Translations under genes and position numbers: made by a program
Origin: Streptococcus australis
GTDB lineage: Bacteria > Bacillota > Bacilli > Lactobacillales > Streptococcaceae
Direction: 5' to 3'
Length of the DNA: 64,000 nucleotides
Assembly (NCBI RefSeq): GCF_003943615.1
Contig: NZ_RJPZ01000006.1
Span: 73,020-137,019, forward strand
Shown: positions 25,533 to 35,397 of the stretch, piece by piece
Layout: the number at the start of each line of letters is the position of its first letter
Position numbering within the stretch: the first letter of the stretch is position 1
The notes under the pieces: model-generated
What the model was told of the DNA's origin: nothing
Seen by the model: only the letters and a program-made list of their open reading frames with translations
Databases searched by the model: none

Positions 25533-25919
25533 TTATTCACTAAATCGTAAAAAGTAACCATCTGGATCCAAAATCGCAAATTCATGGGGATAAATAAAAC
25601 TATCCCCCACTCGAAATTTTCTTTTTGTTAGCGGACGATGGATAGGATATTTAGCTTTCAGCAGTTTTTGGTGGAGCTGAGGAACATCCTTGATGCCAAA
25701 GGAAATATTGACACCGCGTCCGAAAGGATAAGTCAATTGGGCTAATTCTTCTGTACTGCCTTCTTCTAGCATAAGTTGGCAGTCTTCAAGCGAGAGGAAG
25801 AGAAATTTCTCCTCTGGACGCTCGTATTCGACAGAGAATCCCAGCAAGTCGCAGTAGAAGTGGTGGGATTTTTCGATGTCAGATACTACAAATTCAGGAA
25901 TGACAGCTTGATAGTCCAT
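25533..25919 (-). CDS. VOC superfamily protein (glyoxalase/bleomycin-resistance type)
   Basis: A 128-residue vicinal-oxygen-chelate protein. It has AVIPEFVVSDIEKSHHFYCDLLGF and the ending FAILDPDGYFLRFSE, both typical. The central QLMLEEGS is a usual strand. It may bind bleomycin-like compounds or act as a metal enzyme; the substrate cannot be told. It lies 11 bases after exoA on the same strand, so the two are probably one transcript. Confidence 0.85.
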   Translation of the reverse strand: MDYQAVIPEFVVSDIEKSHHFYCDLLGFSVEYERPEEKFLFLSLEDCQLMLEEGSTEELAQLTYPFGRGVNISFGIKDVPQLHQKLLKAKYPIHRPLTKRKFRVGDSFIYPHEFAILDPDGYFLRFSE

Positions 25920-25930
25920 TAGCGTTCTCC

Positions 25931-26758
25931 TTAGAGCTCAATCTCCATGACAATCGGTGTGTGGTCTTGACGGGCACCTGAATCAATCATAGCTGATTTG
26001 GTCACCTTATCCGCAACTCGATTAGAAGTGAGCCAGTAGTCAATTCTCCAGCCTGTGTTGTTAATCTTGGATGTCTTGCTACGTTGCGCCCACCAGGTGT
26101 ATTGCTCTGGAAGATCTCCATGCAAGTGGCGGAAAGTATCAGTGAACCCTTTGGCTAGCAAGTTAGTGAAGCCTGCCCGTTCTTCATCGGTAAAGCCTGG
26201 GGAACGACGGTTGCTGGCTGGATTGGCCAAGTCGATTTCCTTGTGGGCTACGTTGTAGTCTCCAGTTGCCAGAACTGGCTTTTGTTGATCAAGTTCCACC
26301 AAGTAGTCTGCGTATTTGGTATCCCAGATTTGACGTTCTTCCAAACGTTTGAGCCCATCTCCAGCATTTGGAGTATAGACCTGGGTCACAAAGAAGTCAT
26401 CAAACTCAAGAGTAATAATGCGACCTTCGAGGTCCATGGTAGAAGGAGCACCGATTTCTGGGAAGGTTACCCTTGGTGTTAATTCTTTTTTGTAGAGGAA
26501 CATGGTTCCTGCATATCCTTTACGAGCGGGTTCTACAGAGGACCGCCATGTGTTTTCATATCCAGGGAAAAGTTCTTCTAAGACCTCTAAGTGTTTTTTC
26601 GTTGGTCCTTTGGCAGATAATTTTGTTTCCTGAATGGCAATGATGTCCGCATCCTCGGCTACCAAGGTTTGGAGGACGTCTTGTGAGAGCTTCGCGCGTA
26701 CAGAGTCACTCGTCAAGGCAGCATTCAATGAGTCAATATTCCATGAGATTAGTTTCAT
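25931..26758 (-). CDS. exoA: Exodeoxyribonuclease III / AP endonuclease
   Basis: ExoA cleaves DNA at abasic sites and trims 3' ends in base excision repair. I chose the ATG at 26758 (MKLISWNIDSLNAAL), after AAAGGAAACG, giving 275 residues as in S. pneumoniae; the frame extends upstream without a ribosome site. Visible active-site motifs are IIAIQETKL, TGDYNVAH, GWRIDYWL and RQDHTPI. The downstream VOC gene is likely co-transcribed. Confidence 0.96.
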   Translation of the reverse strand: MKLISWNIDSLNAALTSDSVRAKLSQDVLQTLVAEDADIIAIQETKLSAKGPTKKHLEVLEELFPGYENTWRSSVEPARKGYAGTMFLYKKELTPRVTFPEIGAPSTMDLEGRIITLEFDDFFVTQVYTPNAGDGLKRLEERQIWDTKYADYLVELDQQKPVLATGDYNVAHKEIDLANPASNRRSPGFTDEERAGFTNLLAKGFTDTFRHLHGDLPEQYTWWAQRSKTSKINNTGWRIDYWLTSNRVADKVTKSAMIDSGARQDHTPIVMEIEL

Positions 26759-26791
26759 ATCGTTTCCTTTACTAACTTTGTCGATGCTTCT

Positions 26792-26800
26792 ATTATACCA
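26792..26800 (-). promoter_or_regulatory. Extended -10 promoter of exoA
   Basis: On the minus strand TGGTATAAT (26800-26792) lies about 33 bases before the exoA ATG. The -35 is weak. Confidence 0.6.
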
Positions 26801-26956
26801 AAAAATATCCAGTCTCCTGTTTCTTGTGATTTGAGGAAGCATTCGTTTCTTGGTAAAAAGATGTTTGTATTGTTCACATAGCTAAAATGATGTTTGCTAA
26901 TGAGCTAAGAATGAATGATTTTTATCTGGTCTAGCGACTCGCGTCTGGATGAAATG

Positions 26957-26965
26957 TGCTATAAT
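26957..26965 (+). promoter_or_regulatory. Extended -10 promoter of pbp2B
   Basis: TGCTATAAT (26957-26965) lies about 110 bases before the pbp2B ATG, leaving a leader of about 100 bases. Confidence 0.55.
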
Positions 26966-27073
26966 GGGAGTTGAGTTTAAAATAGAAATATTCCTCAGAT
27001 TTCCTATAAAGTTATCCTGTTTTAGGTTGTCTTGATAGGGGCTGGGGCTGAGAATCCTGATGAAAGGAGAGGT

Positions 27074-29155
27074 ATGGCTCGAAAATCTAAACGTTCAAAA
27101 AAAGCGAATGCGAAGGTGAGAAAATTTGATAATCGGTGGATTACTAGACGACTTTATTTGTTATTCAGTCTAGTCTGTACCCTCTTTTTGATTTTAATTG
27201 CTAGACTAGGGTACATGCAGATTACTCATCAAGGCTTTTATACACAAAAGTTGGCAAAAGATACCAAAAAACACTTGACAAGGGGGAGTCTCCGAGGGCA
27301 GATTTATGATGCTTCTGGTCAGCCACTGGTAGAGAATGTCGATAAGAAGGTCTTGTCTTTTACTCGGAGCAATAAATTTACTGCTGAAGAGATGCGTCAA
27401 ACAGCACAGCTTCTCCTAAATTACGTAAGCGTGTCAAATCCTCAAGTCAGCAAGCGTCAAGAGATTGACTTTTATTTAGCAAATACAGAAGTCTATAAAG
27501 AAGTAGTGGACAAACTTCCCAAGGAGGAACGGATCGATACGGATGGCAACCCCCTTCCAGAAGCGAAAATCTACCAGTATGCGGTGGATAGTATTGACCC
27601 AGCAAAATTGGGCTATACGGATGAAGAAAAAAAGGCCATCTATCTCTTCAGCCAAATGAATGCGGTTGAAAACTTCGCCAGTGCTACGATTGTGACGGAT
27701 CCGATGTCCGATGAACAAGTGACGACGGTCAAAGATCATTTAAAAGAATTTCCAGGATTTGAAGTAATCACGAGTTGGGATCGAAAAGTAGTCGATAGTC
27801 CTTTGGCTTCTATTGTTGGCAGTGTATCGACAGAACAAGCTGGCCTACCAGCTGAAGAAGCTGATGATTATTTGAAAAAAGGTTATTCCTTAAATGATCG
27901 CGTCGGAACTTCTTATTTAGAAAAACAATATGAGTCTGTCCTTCAAGGAGAACGGGTTGAAAAAGAAATCCATTTGGATAAGAATGGCAATGTCGAAAAG
28001 ATCGAAACCCTCTCAAAAGGAAGCAAGGGAAATAATATCAAGCTGTCGATTGATTTGGATTTCCAAAGAGGAGTGGAAGACATCTTGAAGAAGTCCTTCC
28101 AGGCAGAATTAGCTGCTGGTAATGCGACCTACTCAGAAGGGGTCTATGCTGTTGCCTTGGATCCAAAAACGGGTAAAATTCTTGCCATGGCGGGGATGAA
28201 GCATGAATCTGGTTCGCAAGATCTTACTCCTGATGCTTTAGGGACGGTGACCAATGTCTTTGTCCCAGGTTCGGTTGTTAAAGCGGCTACCTTGACAGCA
28301 GGATGGGAAAATGGGGTGATTTCTGGAAACCAGGTCCTATGGGATCAACCAATCTCATTTTCTGGTTCAGCTCCAATCACTTCTTGGTTCACCCAGTTTG
28401 GAAGCCAAGAAATCAATGCGGTACAAGCGTTAGAATATTCTTCCAACACCTATATGGTGCAGATTGCCCTTGATTTGATGGGCCAACCCTATCAGCCGAA
28501 TATGAGTTTGAAGACTGATCAATTGGATCCAGCTATGAACAAATTGCGTTCGACTTTCGCCTCCTATGGTCTGGGAACAGAGACGGGAATTGACCTTCCG
28601 AATGAATCAACGGGCTATGTTCCCAAAGAGTTCACGATTGGTAATTACCTAACAGACGCCTTTGGTCAGTTTGATAACTATACCCCTATGCAGTTAGCTC
28701 AATATGTTGCAACCATTGCCAACGATGGGAAACGCGTGGCTCCCCATCTGGTCCAAGGGATCTATGAAAATGATGCCAAGGGAGGTTTGGGTCCTCTGAA
28801 AGAAGAGATTGCAACAAAAGAACTCAACCAAGTGGCTCTAACACCTGAAAATCTAGCCATCATCAAACAAGGTTTTTATCAGGTGGTATATGGAACCAGT
28901 GGCTTAACAACAGGTAAAACCATCGGAGAAGGAGCTGCCGTTCCAATCAGTGCGAAGACTGGGACTGCAGAAACATTTGTAAATGGTGGAACCCCTGCTG
29001 TAAACACCAATGTCATCGCTTATGCCCCATCTGAAAATCCTCAGATTGCGGTGGCAGTCGTCTTCCCTCACAACACTAATCTCCAAGCGACTGTTAGTCA
29101 CAGTATTACCAGAGAGATTATCAATCTCTACCAGCAAAAACATCCTATGAATTAG
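27074..29155 (+). CDS. pbp2B: Penicillin-binding protein 2B (transpeptidase)
   Basis: This is a class B transpeptidase for peripheral peptidoglycan synthesis, anchored by one membrane helix near residues 27-50. I chose the ATG at 27074 after AAAGGAGAGGT, giving 693 residues (pneumococcal PBP2b has about 680). Active-site motifs are SVVK (400-403), SSN (456-458) and KTG (628-630). The residue after SSN is Thr, the unaltered form at the position where T446A is a well-known beta-lactam resistance change in pneumococcus. It is followed by recR at 10 bases, the conserved pbp2B-recR-ddl-murF order. Confidence 0.96.
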   Translation: MARKSKRSKKANAKVRKFDNRWITRRLYLLFSLVCTLFLILIARLGYMQITHQGFYTQKLAKDTKKHLTRGSLRGQIYDASGQPLVENVDKKVLSFTRSNKFTAEEMRQTAQLLLNYVSVSNPQVSKRQEIDFYLANTEVYKEVVDKLPKEERIDTDGNPLPEAKIYQYAVDSIDPAKLGYTDEEKKAIYLFSQMNAVENFASATIVTDPMSDEQVTTVKDHLKEFPGFEVITSWDRKVVDSPLASIVGSVSTEQAGLPAEEADDYLKKGYSLNDRVGTSYLEKQYESVLQGERVEKEIHLDKNGNVEKIETLSKGSKGNNIKLSIDLDFQRGVEDILKKSFQAELAAGNATYSEGVYAVALDPKTGKILAMAGMKHESGSQDLTPDALGTVTNVFVPGSVVKAATLTAGWENGVISGNQVLWDQPISFSGSAPITSWFTQFGSQEINAVQALEYSSNTYMVQIALDLMGQPYQPNMSLKTDQLDPAMNKLRSTFASYGLGTETGIDLPNESTGYVPKEFTIGNYLTDAFGQFDNYTPMQLAQYVATIANDGKRVAPHLVQGIYENDAKGGLGPLKEEIATKELNQVALTPENLAIIKQGFYQVVYGTSGLTTGKTIGEGAAVPISAKTGTAETFVNGGTPAVNTNVIAYAPSENPQIAVAVVFPHNTNLQATVSHSITREIINLYQQKHPMN

Positions 29156-29165
29156 AAAGGAAGCT

Positions 29166-29762
29166 ATGCTCTATCCAACACCTATCGCAAAATTAATTGA
29201 AAGTTATTCGAAGCTCCCTGGTATTGGGATTAAGACGGCAACTCGTCTGGCCTTTTATACCATCGGAATGAGTGATGATGATGTCAATGAGTTTGCTAAA
29301 AATCTCTTGTCAGCAAAGCGGGAATTAAGCTATTGTTCCATTTGCGGGAACCTGACAGATGAAGAAGAGTGTGCCATTTGTCGAGATGAGACACGCGATC
29401 CATCGACCATCTTAGTAGTGGAAGATAGTCGAGATGTGTCAGCCATGGAAAATATTCAGGAGTACCACGGTCGCTACCATGTCCTTCATGGCTTGATTTC
29501 ACCCATGAATGGGGTCGGACCGGATGATATTAACCTCAAGTCCTTGATCACACGATTAATGGATCATGAGGTCCAAGAAGTCATTGTGGCGACCAATGCA
29601 ACAGCAGATGGTGAAGCAACTTCTATGTATATCTCACGTGTCCTCAAACCAGCTGGCATCAAAGTGACCCGTTTGGCGCGTGGATTAGCTGTCGGAGCCG
29701 ATATCGAGTATGCGGACGAAGTGACCCTTCTTCGAGCTATTGAAAATCGAACCGAGTTATAA
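29166..29762 (+). CDS. recR: Recombination mediator RecR
   Basis: RecR works with RecO/RecF to load RecA at single-stranded gaps. The 198-residue protein has the HhH segment [14 protein letters not shown], the zinc-binding [16 protein letters not shown] and a Toprim domain ([24 protein letters not shown]). It shares a transcript with pbp2B and ends at a strong hairpin. Confidence 0.97.
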   Translation: MLYPTPIAKLIESYSKLPGIGIKTATRLAFYTIGMSDDDVNEFAKNLLSAKRELSYCSICGNLTDEEECAICRDETRDPSTILVVEDSRDVSAMENIQEYHGRYHVLHGLISPMNGVGPDDINLKSLITRLMDHEVQEVIVATNATADGEATSMYISRVLKPAGIKVTRLARGLAVGADIEYADEVTLLRAIENRTEL

Positions 29763-29771
29763 GCGGTTATA

Positions 29772-29812
29772 GAGAGGCTGGGACAAAAGTCCTAGCCTCT
29801 CAATTGTTTTTT
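29772..29812 (+). terminator. Terminator of pbp2B-recR (part of repeat R178)
   Basis: A 13-bp stem with one G-T pair (29772-29784 with 29789-29801), loop AAAA, then AATTG and six T. The same hairpin is the end of the 178-bp repeat. Confidence 0.85.
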
Positions 29813-29950
29813 GATTGTCGAGCAAGACGCAGTGGTTGAGTGGGCTCTACTACGCTGATTTCATCAGCTTTTATAGCCCTACTCAACTGTGCGGAGGTGG
29901 GACGACGAAATCGAATTCTAACGAATTACTGATTTCTGTCCCACTCTCTT
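29773..29950 (+). repeat. 178-bp intergenic repeat R178, copy 1
   Basis: This element is almost identical (about 95% by eye) to the reverse complement of 53963-54140. It begins with the AGAGGCTGGGAC...CCTAGCCTCT hairpin and ends with GTCCCACTCTCTT, which pairs with an inner GGTGGGAC. Inside are GCTGATTTCATCAGC and GGTTGAGTGGGCT...AGCCCTACTCAAC, further inverted repeats. No ORF is present. It sits between recR and ddl. Confidence 0.85.
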
Positions 29951-30087
29951 TTTGTTTTTTAGGTGTTCTCCCTCGTTTTCTTTCTTTTTAAAGTGTGGTA
30001 TACTAGAGGGACGAACTCGTATGTGAGGAGTGCTTTTGATAAGTCGATTATGAAGCACAAAATTAAACAAAGGATTAGGACCAAACA

Positions 30088-31134
30088 ATGGCAAAAGAAA
30101 AAATAGTACTTCTTTATGGTGGCCGTAGTGCAGAGCGTGAAGTATCGGTGCTTTCAGCTGAAAGCGTCATGCGAGCGATTAATTATGACAAGTATTCGGT
30201 CGAGACCTATTTCATTACTCAGGCTGGGGACTTCATCAAGACCCAAAGCTTTGAAGAAAAGCCTGCTGAAACCGAACGCTTAATGACCAATGAGACCATT
30301 GATTGGGACGCAAAAGTATCTCCGAGCAGCATCTACCAAGAAGGAGCGGTTGTTTTTCCAGTCCTTCACGGACCGATGGGCGAAGATGGATCGGTTCAAG
30401 GATTCTTAGAAGTCTTGAAACTCCCTTATGTGGGTTGTGATATCCTTTCTTCTAGTGTAGCTATGGATAAGATTACTACGAAACGAGTCCTAGAATCTGC
30501 AGGGATTCCACAAGTTCCTTATGTGGCTGTCCTTGAAGGAGACGACCTAGAGGCTAAGATTGCCTTGATCGAAAAAGAATTAACCTATCCGGTCTTTACC
30601 AAGCCTTCTAATATGGGCTCTAGTGTTGGGATTTCAAAAGCAGAAAACCAAGCAGAACTCCGTCAGTCTTTGGAATTGGCCTTTAAATACGATAGCCGTG
30701 TTCTGGTTGAGCAAGGTGTCGTAGCGCGCGAAATCGAAGTGGGACTATTAGGCAACTACGATGTGAAAAGTACCCTCCCTGGTGAAGTGGTCAAAGATGT
30801 AGCCTTTTATGACTACGAAGCCAAATACATCGATAATAAGATTACGATGGCAATTCCGGCTGAAATCCCAACAGAAGTTGCAGCGACTATGCGTCAGAAT
30901 GCCGAATTGGCCTTCCGTGCTATTGGTGGCAAAGGTCTCTCTCGTTGTGATTTCTTCTACACAGGGGATGGAGGCATCTACTTGAATGAGCTTAATACCA
31001 TGCCTGGCTTTACCCAATGGTCTATGTATCCTTTACTTTGGGATAACATGGGCTTAGCCTATCCTGATTTAATCGAGCGCTTGGTAGAATTAGCCAAAGA
31101 AACCTTTGAAAAACGCGAAGCGCACTTACTTTAA
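30088..31134 (+). CDS. ddl: D-alanine--D-alanine ligase
   Basis: Ddl joins two D-Ala with ATP for the peptidoglycan precursor. The 348-residue ATP-grasp enzyme has [46 protein letters not shown] and [17 protein letters not shown]. The Tyr before the MGSSVG-linked omega region typical of D-Ala-D-Ala rather than D-Lac ligases was not checked by alignment. It precedes murF, its pathway partner. Confidence 0.97.
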   Translation: MAKEKIVLLYGGRSAEREVSVLSAESVMRAINYDKYSVETYFITQAGDFIKTQSFEEKPAETERLMTNETIDWDAKVSPSSIYQEGAVVFPVLHGPMGEDGSVQGFLEVLKLPYVGCDILSSSVAMDKITTKRVLESAGIPQVPYVAVLEGDDLEAKIALIEKELTYPVFTKPSNMGSSVGISKAENQAELRQSLELAFKYDSRVLVEQGVVAREIEVGLLGNYDVKSTLPGEVVKDVAFYDYEAKYIDNKITMAIPAEIPTEVAATMRQNAELAFRAIGGKGLSRCDFFYTGDGGIYLNELNTMPGFTQWSMYPLLWDNMGLAYPDLIERLVELAKETFEKREAHLL

Positions 31135-31152
31135 GAAACTGTTCCTAGCGGG

Positions 31153-31209
31153 AGTGGGAGATGAAGTCAACTCATAGAGGAGTCACTTTTCTTCCTGCTC
31201 CCACTTTTT
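31153..31209 (+). terminator. Hairpin between ddl and murF
   Basis: AGTGGGAG (31153-31160) pairs with CTCCCACT (31198-31205), followed by TTTT. The long loop has further partial pairing. It may weaken read-through into murF. Confidence 0.6.
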
Positions 31210-31222
31210 AGAGGAGAATACC

Positions 31223-32593
31223 ATGAATGTAACCTTGCACGAAGTAGCACGTGTCCTTGGTGCCCGAAATGATATCAGTCAATTTGAGGATTTTGTTTTA
31301 CAGAAACCAGAATTTGATAGTCGTCTCATTGGCCCGGGGGATCTCTTTGTCCCTCTCAAGGGGGCGCGTGATGGGCATGATTTTATTGAAACCGCCTTTG
31401 AAAATGGGGCTGTAGCGACCTTGTCTGAAAAAGAAGTAGAAGGCCACCCTTATTTATTGGTAGATGATGTTCTAGCGGCCTTTCAAAAATTAGCCCAATA
31501 TGTTTTGGAGAATAGTCAAGTAGATGTCTTGGCGGTCACTGGTTCAAACGGTAAGACAACGACCAAAGATATGTTGGCTCAACTGCTGTCTACTACTTAT
31601 AAAACCTATAAAACACAAGGGAACTACAATAATGAGATTGGTCTCCCTTACACGGTTCTCCATATGCCAGAAGGGACAGAGAAGCTTGTCCTTGAAATGG
31701 GACAGGACCATCTGGGAGATATCCATCTCCTCTCAGAAATTGCCCATCCAAAAGCAGCCATCGTGACCCTCATTGGGGAAGCTCACCTGGAGTTTTTCAA
31801 AGATCGCAAAGAAATCGCTAAAGGGAAATTGCAAATTGCGGACGGCATGCCAGCTGGAGGCTTGCTCCTAGTACCAGCCGATCCCATTGTAGAGGATTTT
31901 TTACCCAACCAACAAGAACTTGTGCGATTTGGGGAAGGAGCAGATATCCGCATTACCAAGTTGGACGAACGCAAGGATAGCTTAACCTTCCGCACGAATT
32001 TCTTAAATGAAGCCATTGATCTTCCTGTAACTGGGAAATACAATGCGACCAATGCCATGATTGCAGCTTATGTTGCCCTGCAAGAAGGAGTCAGCGAAGA
32101 GGCCATCCGTGCAAGTTTTAAAGGCCTAGAGCTTACGAAGAACCGCACAGAATGGAAGAAGGCAAGTAATGGAGCGGATATCTTATCCGATGTCTACAAT
32201 GCCAATCCGACGGCTATGCGCCTGATTTTAGAAACCTTCTCGACCATTCCTGCCAATCCAAATGGCCGGAAGTTGGCAGTTCTTGCAGATATGAAAGAAC
32301 TAGGGGGGCAATCCATTGATCTGCACAACCAAATGATTCTCAGTCTTTCACCGGATGTCTTGGATACGGTTATTTTCTACGGTCAAGACATTGCGGGCTT
32401 GGCTCAGTTAGCGAGTCAGATGTTCCCACTCGGACATGTCTATTATTTCAAAAAGACCGCTGAGGAAGATCAATTTGAGGACCTGGTCAAACAAGTCAAG
32501 GAAAGCTTAAAAGAGCAGGACCAAATCCTCATCAAGGGAAGCAATTCCATGAATCTAGCCAAATTGGTAGAGGAGTTGGAGAATGGCGAGTAA
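31223..32593 (+). CDS. murF: UDP-MurNAc-tripeptide--D-alanyl-D-alanine ligase
   Basis: MurF adds D-Ala-D-Ala, made by Ddl, to the UDP-MurNAc-tripeptide. The 456-residue Mur ligase has the P-loop TGSNGKTTT, then GNYNNEIGLPYT, LVLEMGQDHLGDI and the later NPTAMR and ADMKELG. GAGGAGAATACC ribosome site. It overlaps the following NUDIX gene by 11 bases. Confidence 0.97.
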   Translation: MNVTLHEVARVLGARNDISQFEDFVLQKPEFDSRLIGPGDLFVPLKGARDGHDFIETAFENGAVATLSEKEVEGHPYLLVDDVLAAFQKLAQYVLENSQVDVLAVTGSNGKTTTKDMLAQLLSTTYKTYKTQGNYNNEIGLPYTVLHMPEGTEKLVLEMGQDHLGDIHLLSEIAHPKAAIVTLIGEAHLEFFKDRKEIAKGKLQIADGMPAGGLLLVPADPIVEDFLPNQQELVRFGEGADIRITKLDERKDSLTFRTNFLNEAIDLPVTGKYNATNAMIAAYVALQEGVSEEAIRASFKGLELTKNRTEWKKASNGADILSDVYNANPTAMRLILETFSTIPANPNGRKLAVLADMKELGGQSIDLHNQMILSLSPDVLDTVIFYGQDIAGLAQLASQMFPLGHVYYFKKTAEEDQFEDLVKQVKESLKEQDQILIKGSNSMNLAKLVEELENGE

Positions 32594-33194
32594 TAATGTA
32601 CTAAAGAACATTCAGCGCTTGATTTCAATCACCAATACAGGCTTAGCGTTCTCAAAAGATCCATTTGATCAAGAGCGCTATCAGGATATTCGTGCCATTT
32701 TACAGGATCTTGTCAGAGAAGCGACTGATTTGAATCCACAAGAATTATCGGATTTGTTTAGACCGACAGACCATTACGACACTCCCTTGATTGATGTTAG
32801 GGCATGGATTGTCAAAGATGGAAAACTTTGTCTGGTGAAAGGTCAGGGAGAAGAGACCTGGGCCTTGCCGGGTGGCTTTGGTGAGGTTGGCTATTCTCCG
32901 ACGGAAAACATTTTAAAGGAAATCCAAGAAGAAACGGGCTATTCTGCGCGTGTAATCAGATTGTTGGCAGTATTTGATACCAATCGCTACCAATTGCAAA
33001 GTCGCCAATATGTGAAATTGGTATTTGAATGTGAATTATTAGATGGAAATTTTGAAAAGAACCAGGAAATTTCCGACCTTGCCTTTTTTGAGAGAGAAAA
33101 AATACCTGCTCTTTCTACCAAGCGCAATACAGAAGAACAATTGAACTTCCTTTGGGAGGTCTATGATGGAAAACGAGATTTGTATTGTGATTAA
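32583..33194 (+). CDS. NUDIX hydrolase with N-terminal Nudix_hydro_N domain
   Basis: A 203-residue NUDIX protein. The first 60 residues (LKNIQRLISITNTGLAFSKDPFDQERY) match the N-terminal extension PF12535. The box is GGFGEVGYSP...KEIQEETGY; the usual first Glu is replaced (GY) and Arg by Lys, as often seen in this subgroup. It would act on ADP-ribose-like or nucleoside diphosphate sugars. Translationally coupled to murF. Confidence 0.88.
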   Translation: MASNNVLKNIQRLISITNTGLAFSKDPFDQERYQDIRAILQDLVREATDLNPQELSDLFRPTDHYDTPLIDVRAWIVKDGKLCLVKGQGEETWALPGGFGEVGYSPTENILKEIQEETGYSARVIRLLAVFDTNRYQLQSRQYVKLVFECELLDGNFEKNQEISDLAFFEREKIPALSTKRNTEEQLNFLWEVYDGKRDLYCD

Positions 33195-33224
33195 AAATGA
33201 TCTATAAATTAAAGGAATATGAAA

Positions 33225-33926
33225 ATGACACTTTGGGATTTATTGTTTACAAACCAAAAATCAGCCCCACCTGAATTTGGGCTCTGGTATTTCATTCTGC
33301 CAACTTCTTTGTTGGTGGTTGGCTACTTTTCCATTAGATATGCACAGTCCAAAAGCTACCAACGCTTTTGGTATTGGGCACAGTTGATTCAAGTCTTGAC
33401 CATTAATGCTTGGTATATTCTTGCCCACATGCCGTTGACGGATAATTTGCCATTCTATCATTGCCGCTTGGCCATGCTAGTGATTCTTTTTGCACCTAGA
33501 GGGACCTATATCAAGCAATATTTTGCTCTCTTGGGAGTTCTAGGATCGATTGCGGCCTTGGTTTACCCAGCCTTTGATCCCTTCCCTTTCCCTCATATCA
33601 CCGTTCTGAATCTCATTTTCAGCCACTGGGCCTTGCTTGCCAATAGCTTGATTTATCTGCAAGATTATTACCAATCTGAAAAACAAGATACCTTGAGAAT
33701 CTTTAAGATCACCTTTGGCATGAATGCCTTGATTTTCTTGGTTAACCTATTGACGAAAGGAGATTATGGCTTCTTACGGCGCCCACCCATCATTGGGGAC
33801 CATGGTGCTCTCTTGAACTACCTTTTGGTTAGCTTGGTGATGGTAGCTGGAATTTGCTTGGTCAACCAGCGTTATAAGTACAAATACAAGATGGTTGAAG
33901 AGACGGTCGTTTCACGTTCAGAATAG
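33225..33926 (+). CDS. YwaF/TIGR02206 family membrane protein (copy 1)
   Basis: A 233-residue integral membrane protein with about six hydrophobic segments. I chose the ATG at 33225 because AAAGGA lies 8 bases before it, and it aligns with the start of the next copy (M-LWDL-FT-Q); the ATG at 33219 is too close. The family signature LPFYHCRLAM and PFPHITVLNLIFSHWALL are present. It is the first of three tandem paralogues. Function of the family is unknown; distant similarity to eukaryotic TMEM164 is recalled. Confidence 0.8.
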   Translation: MTLWDLLFTNQKSAPPEFGLWYFILPTSLLVVGYFSIRYAQSKSYQRFWYWAQLIQVLTINAWYILAHMPLTDNLPFYHCRLAMLVILFAPRGTYIKQYFALLGVLGSIAALVYPAFDPFPFPHITVLNLIFSHWALLANSLIYLQDYYQSEKQDTLRIFKITFGMNALIFLVNLLTKGDYGFLRRPPIIGDHGALLNYLLVSLVMVAGICLVNQRYKYKYKMVEETVVSRSE

Positions 33927-33954
33927 AAAATTGATGAGCTGAGGTTAGGAAATC

Positions 33955-34644
33955 ATGCCACTTTGGGATTTATTTTTCACCAGTCAACCAACGGCCCCTC
34001 CTCAATTGGGAGCTTGGTACTTTTTGTTGCCGACCTCATTGATGCTGGTAGGCTATCTGTCTATTCGATTTGCTTCTTCCAAAGGCTATCAAACCTTTTG
34101 GTATTGGGGGCAATTGATTCAGTTGCTGATAATCAACTCTTGGTATATTGCAGCACACTTACCTTTTTCAGAGAGCCTGCCCTTCTATCATAGTCGGATG
34201 GCTATGTGGATAATTCTTTTGGCTCCCAAGGGAAGCTTCAAGCAATATTTTGCTCTTGTTGGTGTCTTTGGGTCCATCATGGCCTTGGTTCATCCCGTCT
34301 TTTATCCCTATCCCTTTCCTCACGTATCCTCGATCAACAATGTCTTTGGCCACTGGGCCCTCTTGGCTAATTGCTTAATCTATCTGGTCCAATTCTACCA
34401 AGTAGAAGAAGGAGACGCTTGGAAGATCTGTCAGATGACCTTTGGTGTCAACGCTATTATTCAGCTTGCTAATCTCGTAACGTGTGGAAATTACGGCTTT
34501 ATGCGTCGTCCTCCTGTAATTGGCGATCATGGGCTCGTGCTCAATTACTTGATCGTGACTATCCTGATGACAGGAACCCTCATCCTGATCAATCATCTTA
34601 TTAAGTCCAGTAAGAAAAGAAAAAGAACATCTGAATCCGTTTAA
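33955..34644 (+). CDS. YwaF/TIGR02206 family membrane protein (copy 2)
   Basis: A 229-residue paralogue of the preceding protein. The start MPLWDLFFTSQ matches copy 1. In the family motif the Cys and second Arg region has changed: LPFYHSRMAM instead of YHCRLAM. If the Cys is catalytic or acylated, this copy would be inactive at that site. The later PFPHVSSINNVFGHWALLANCLIYL and GNYGFMRRPPVIGDHG blocks are kept. GAGGTTAGGAAATC ribosome site. Confidence 0.8.
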   Translation: MPLWDLFFTSQPTAPPQLGAWYFLLPTSLMLVGYLSIRFASSKGYQTFWYWGQLIQLLIINSWYIAAHLPFSESLPFYHSRMAMWIILLAPKGSFKQYFALVGVFGSIMALVHPVFYPYPFPHVSSINNVFGHWALLANCLIYLVQFYQVEEGDAWKICQMTFGVNAIIQLANLVTCGNYGFMRRPPVIGDHGLVLNYLIVTILMTGTLILINHLIKSSKKRKRTSESV

Positions 34645-34656
34645 TAAGGAGATCTT

Positions 34657-35337
34657 ATGCATCATTTTTTTACAACTGAATCCACTGTACCACCTGTTAT
34701 ACCGCTCCTTTGGTATGGAGTCATGGTTCTTTTAATCGTAATGGCAGTATGGGCTTCATTACGTTACTACCAAAATGAACAATTTCGGAAGATCTTTCGA
34801 AACCTACAAATATTTCAATTGATCTGTCTCTATATCTGGTATTTTGCTTTTCAGCTTCCCTGGTCCAATAGTTTACCCTTGTACCATTGTCGTTTGGCTA
34901 TGTTTGCTGTCTTGCTGTTGCCAGACCGATGGAAGAGCAAGCAGTTCTTTGCCTTGATGGGAGTGAGTGGAGCGATCTTTGCCTTGGGATATCCAGTCTT
35001 TGATCCCTACACCTTCCCTCATATTACGAGCTTTTCTTTCCTCCTCGGGCATTACTGTCTTTTGGTTAATTCTTTGATTTATCTCTTGAGATGCTATGAT
35101 TCGAGCCTCTTAAAAAATCGAGAGATTGTTCTCTATACTTTCGTTTTGGATCTATTTCTAGTTGGCGTCAACCAAGTCACTGGAGGGAATTATGGACTCA
35201 TGGCCCGGCCACCGATTATCAAAGGGGACAGCCTCTTGGTGAATTACGTCGTGGTCTCTAGCATCTTAGCAGCAGCCTTGCTTCTCTTTAATGTATTTTT
35301 CAGTCGTAAGCCTGCAAGAGAAAGAGTTATTCGATAA
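34657..35337 (+). CDS. YwaF/TIGR02206 family membrane protein (copy 3)
   Basis: A 226-residue, more diverged third paralogue. It keeps the YHCRLAMF motif with Cys, TFPHITSFSFLLGHY and GNYGLMARPPI. AAGGAGATCTT ribosome site. The three genes lie in one run of 13-28-base gaps, suggesting one transcript. A hairpin terminator follows. Confidence 0.8.
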   Translation: MHHFFTTESTVPPVIPLLWYGVMVLLIVMAVWASLRYYQNEQFRKIFRNLQIFQLICLYIWYFAFQLPWSNSLPLYHCRLAMFAVLLLPDRWKSKQFFALMGVSGAIFALGYPVFDPYTFPHITSFSFLLGHYCLLVNSLIYLLRCYDSSLLKNREIVLYTFVLDLFLVGVNQVTGGNYGLMARPPIIKGDSLLVNYVVVSSILAAALLLFNVFFSRKPARERVIR

Positions 35338-35342
35338 AAAGA

Positions 35343-35380
35343 AAAAGGAGGGTGGGACCATCAGTCTCAGCCTTCTTTTA
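35343..35380 (+). terminator. Terminator after the YwaF triplet
   Basis: A 16-position stem (35343-35358 with 35364-35379) with several G-T pairs and CTTTT at the 3' side. Confidence 0.7.
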
Positions 35381-35397
35381 GTTAATAGGAGTTTGAA

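Larger units (their letters stand above)
26759..27073. other. Divergent intergenic region exoA-pbp2B
   Basis: It holds the exoA promoter near 26792 and the pbp2B promoter near 26960. The rest is AT-rich; nothing else is recognised. Confidence 0.6.
29763..30087 (+). other. Intergenic region recR-ddl
   Basis: The region is filled by repeat R178 (29773-29950) and the ddl promoter. TGGTATACT at 29996-30004 is an extended -10 about 80 bases before ddl. Nothing else is seen. Confidence 0.6.

Noticed and set aside
33225-35337. Assembly duplication of the YwaF genes
   Set aside because: The three copies differ too much in DNA and protein sequence to be an assembly artefact.
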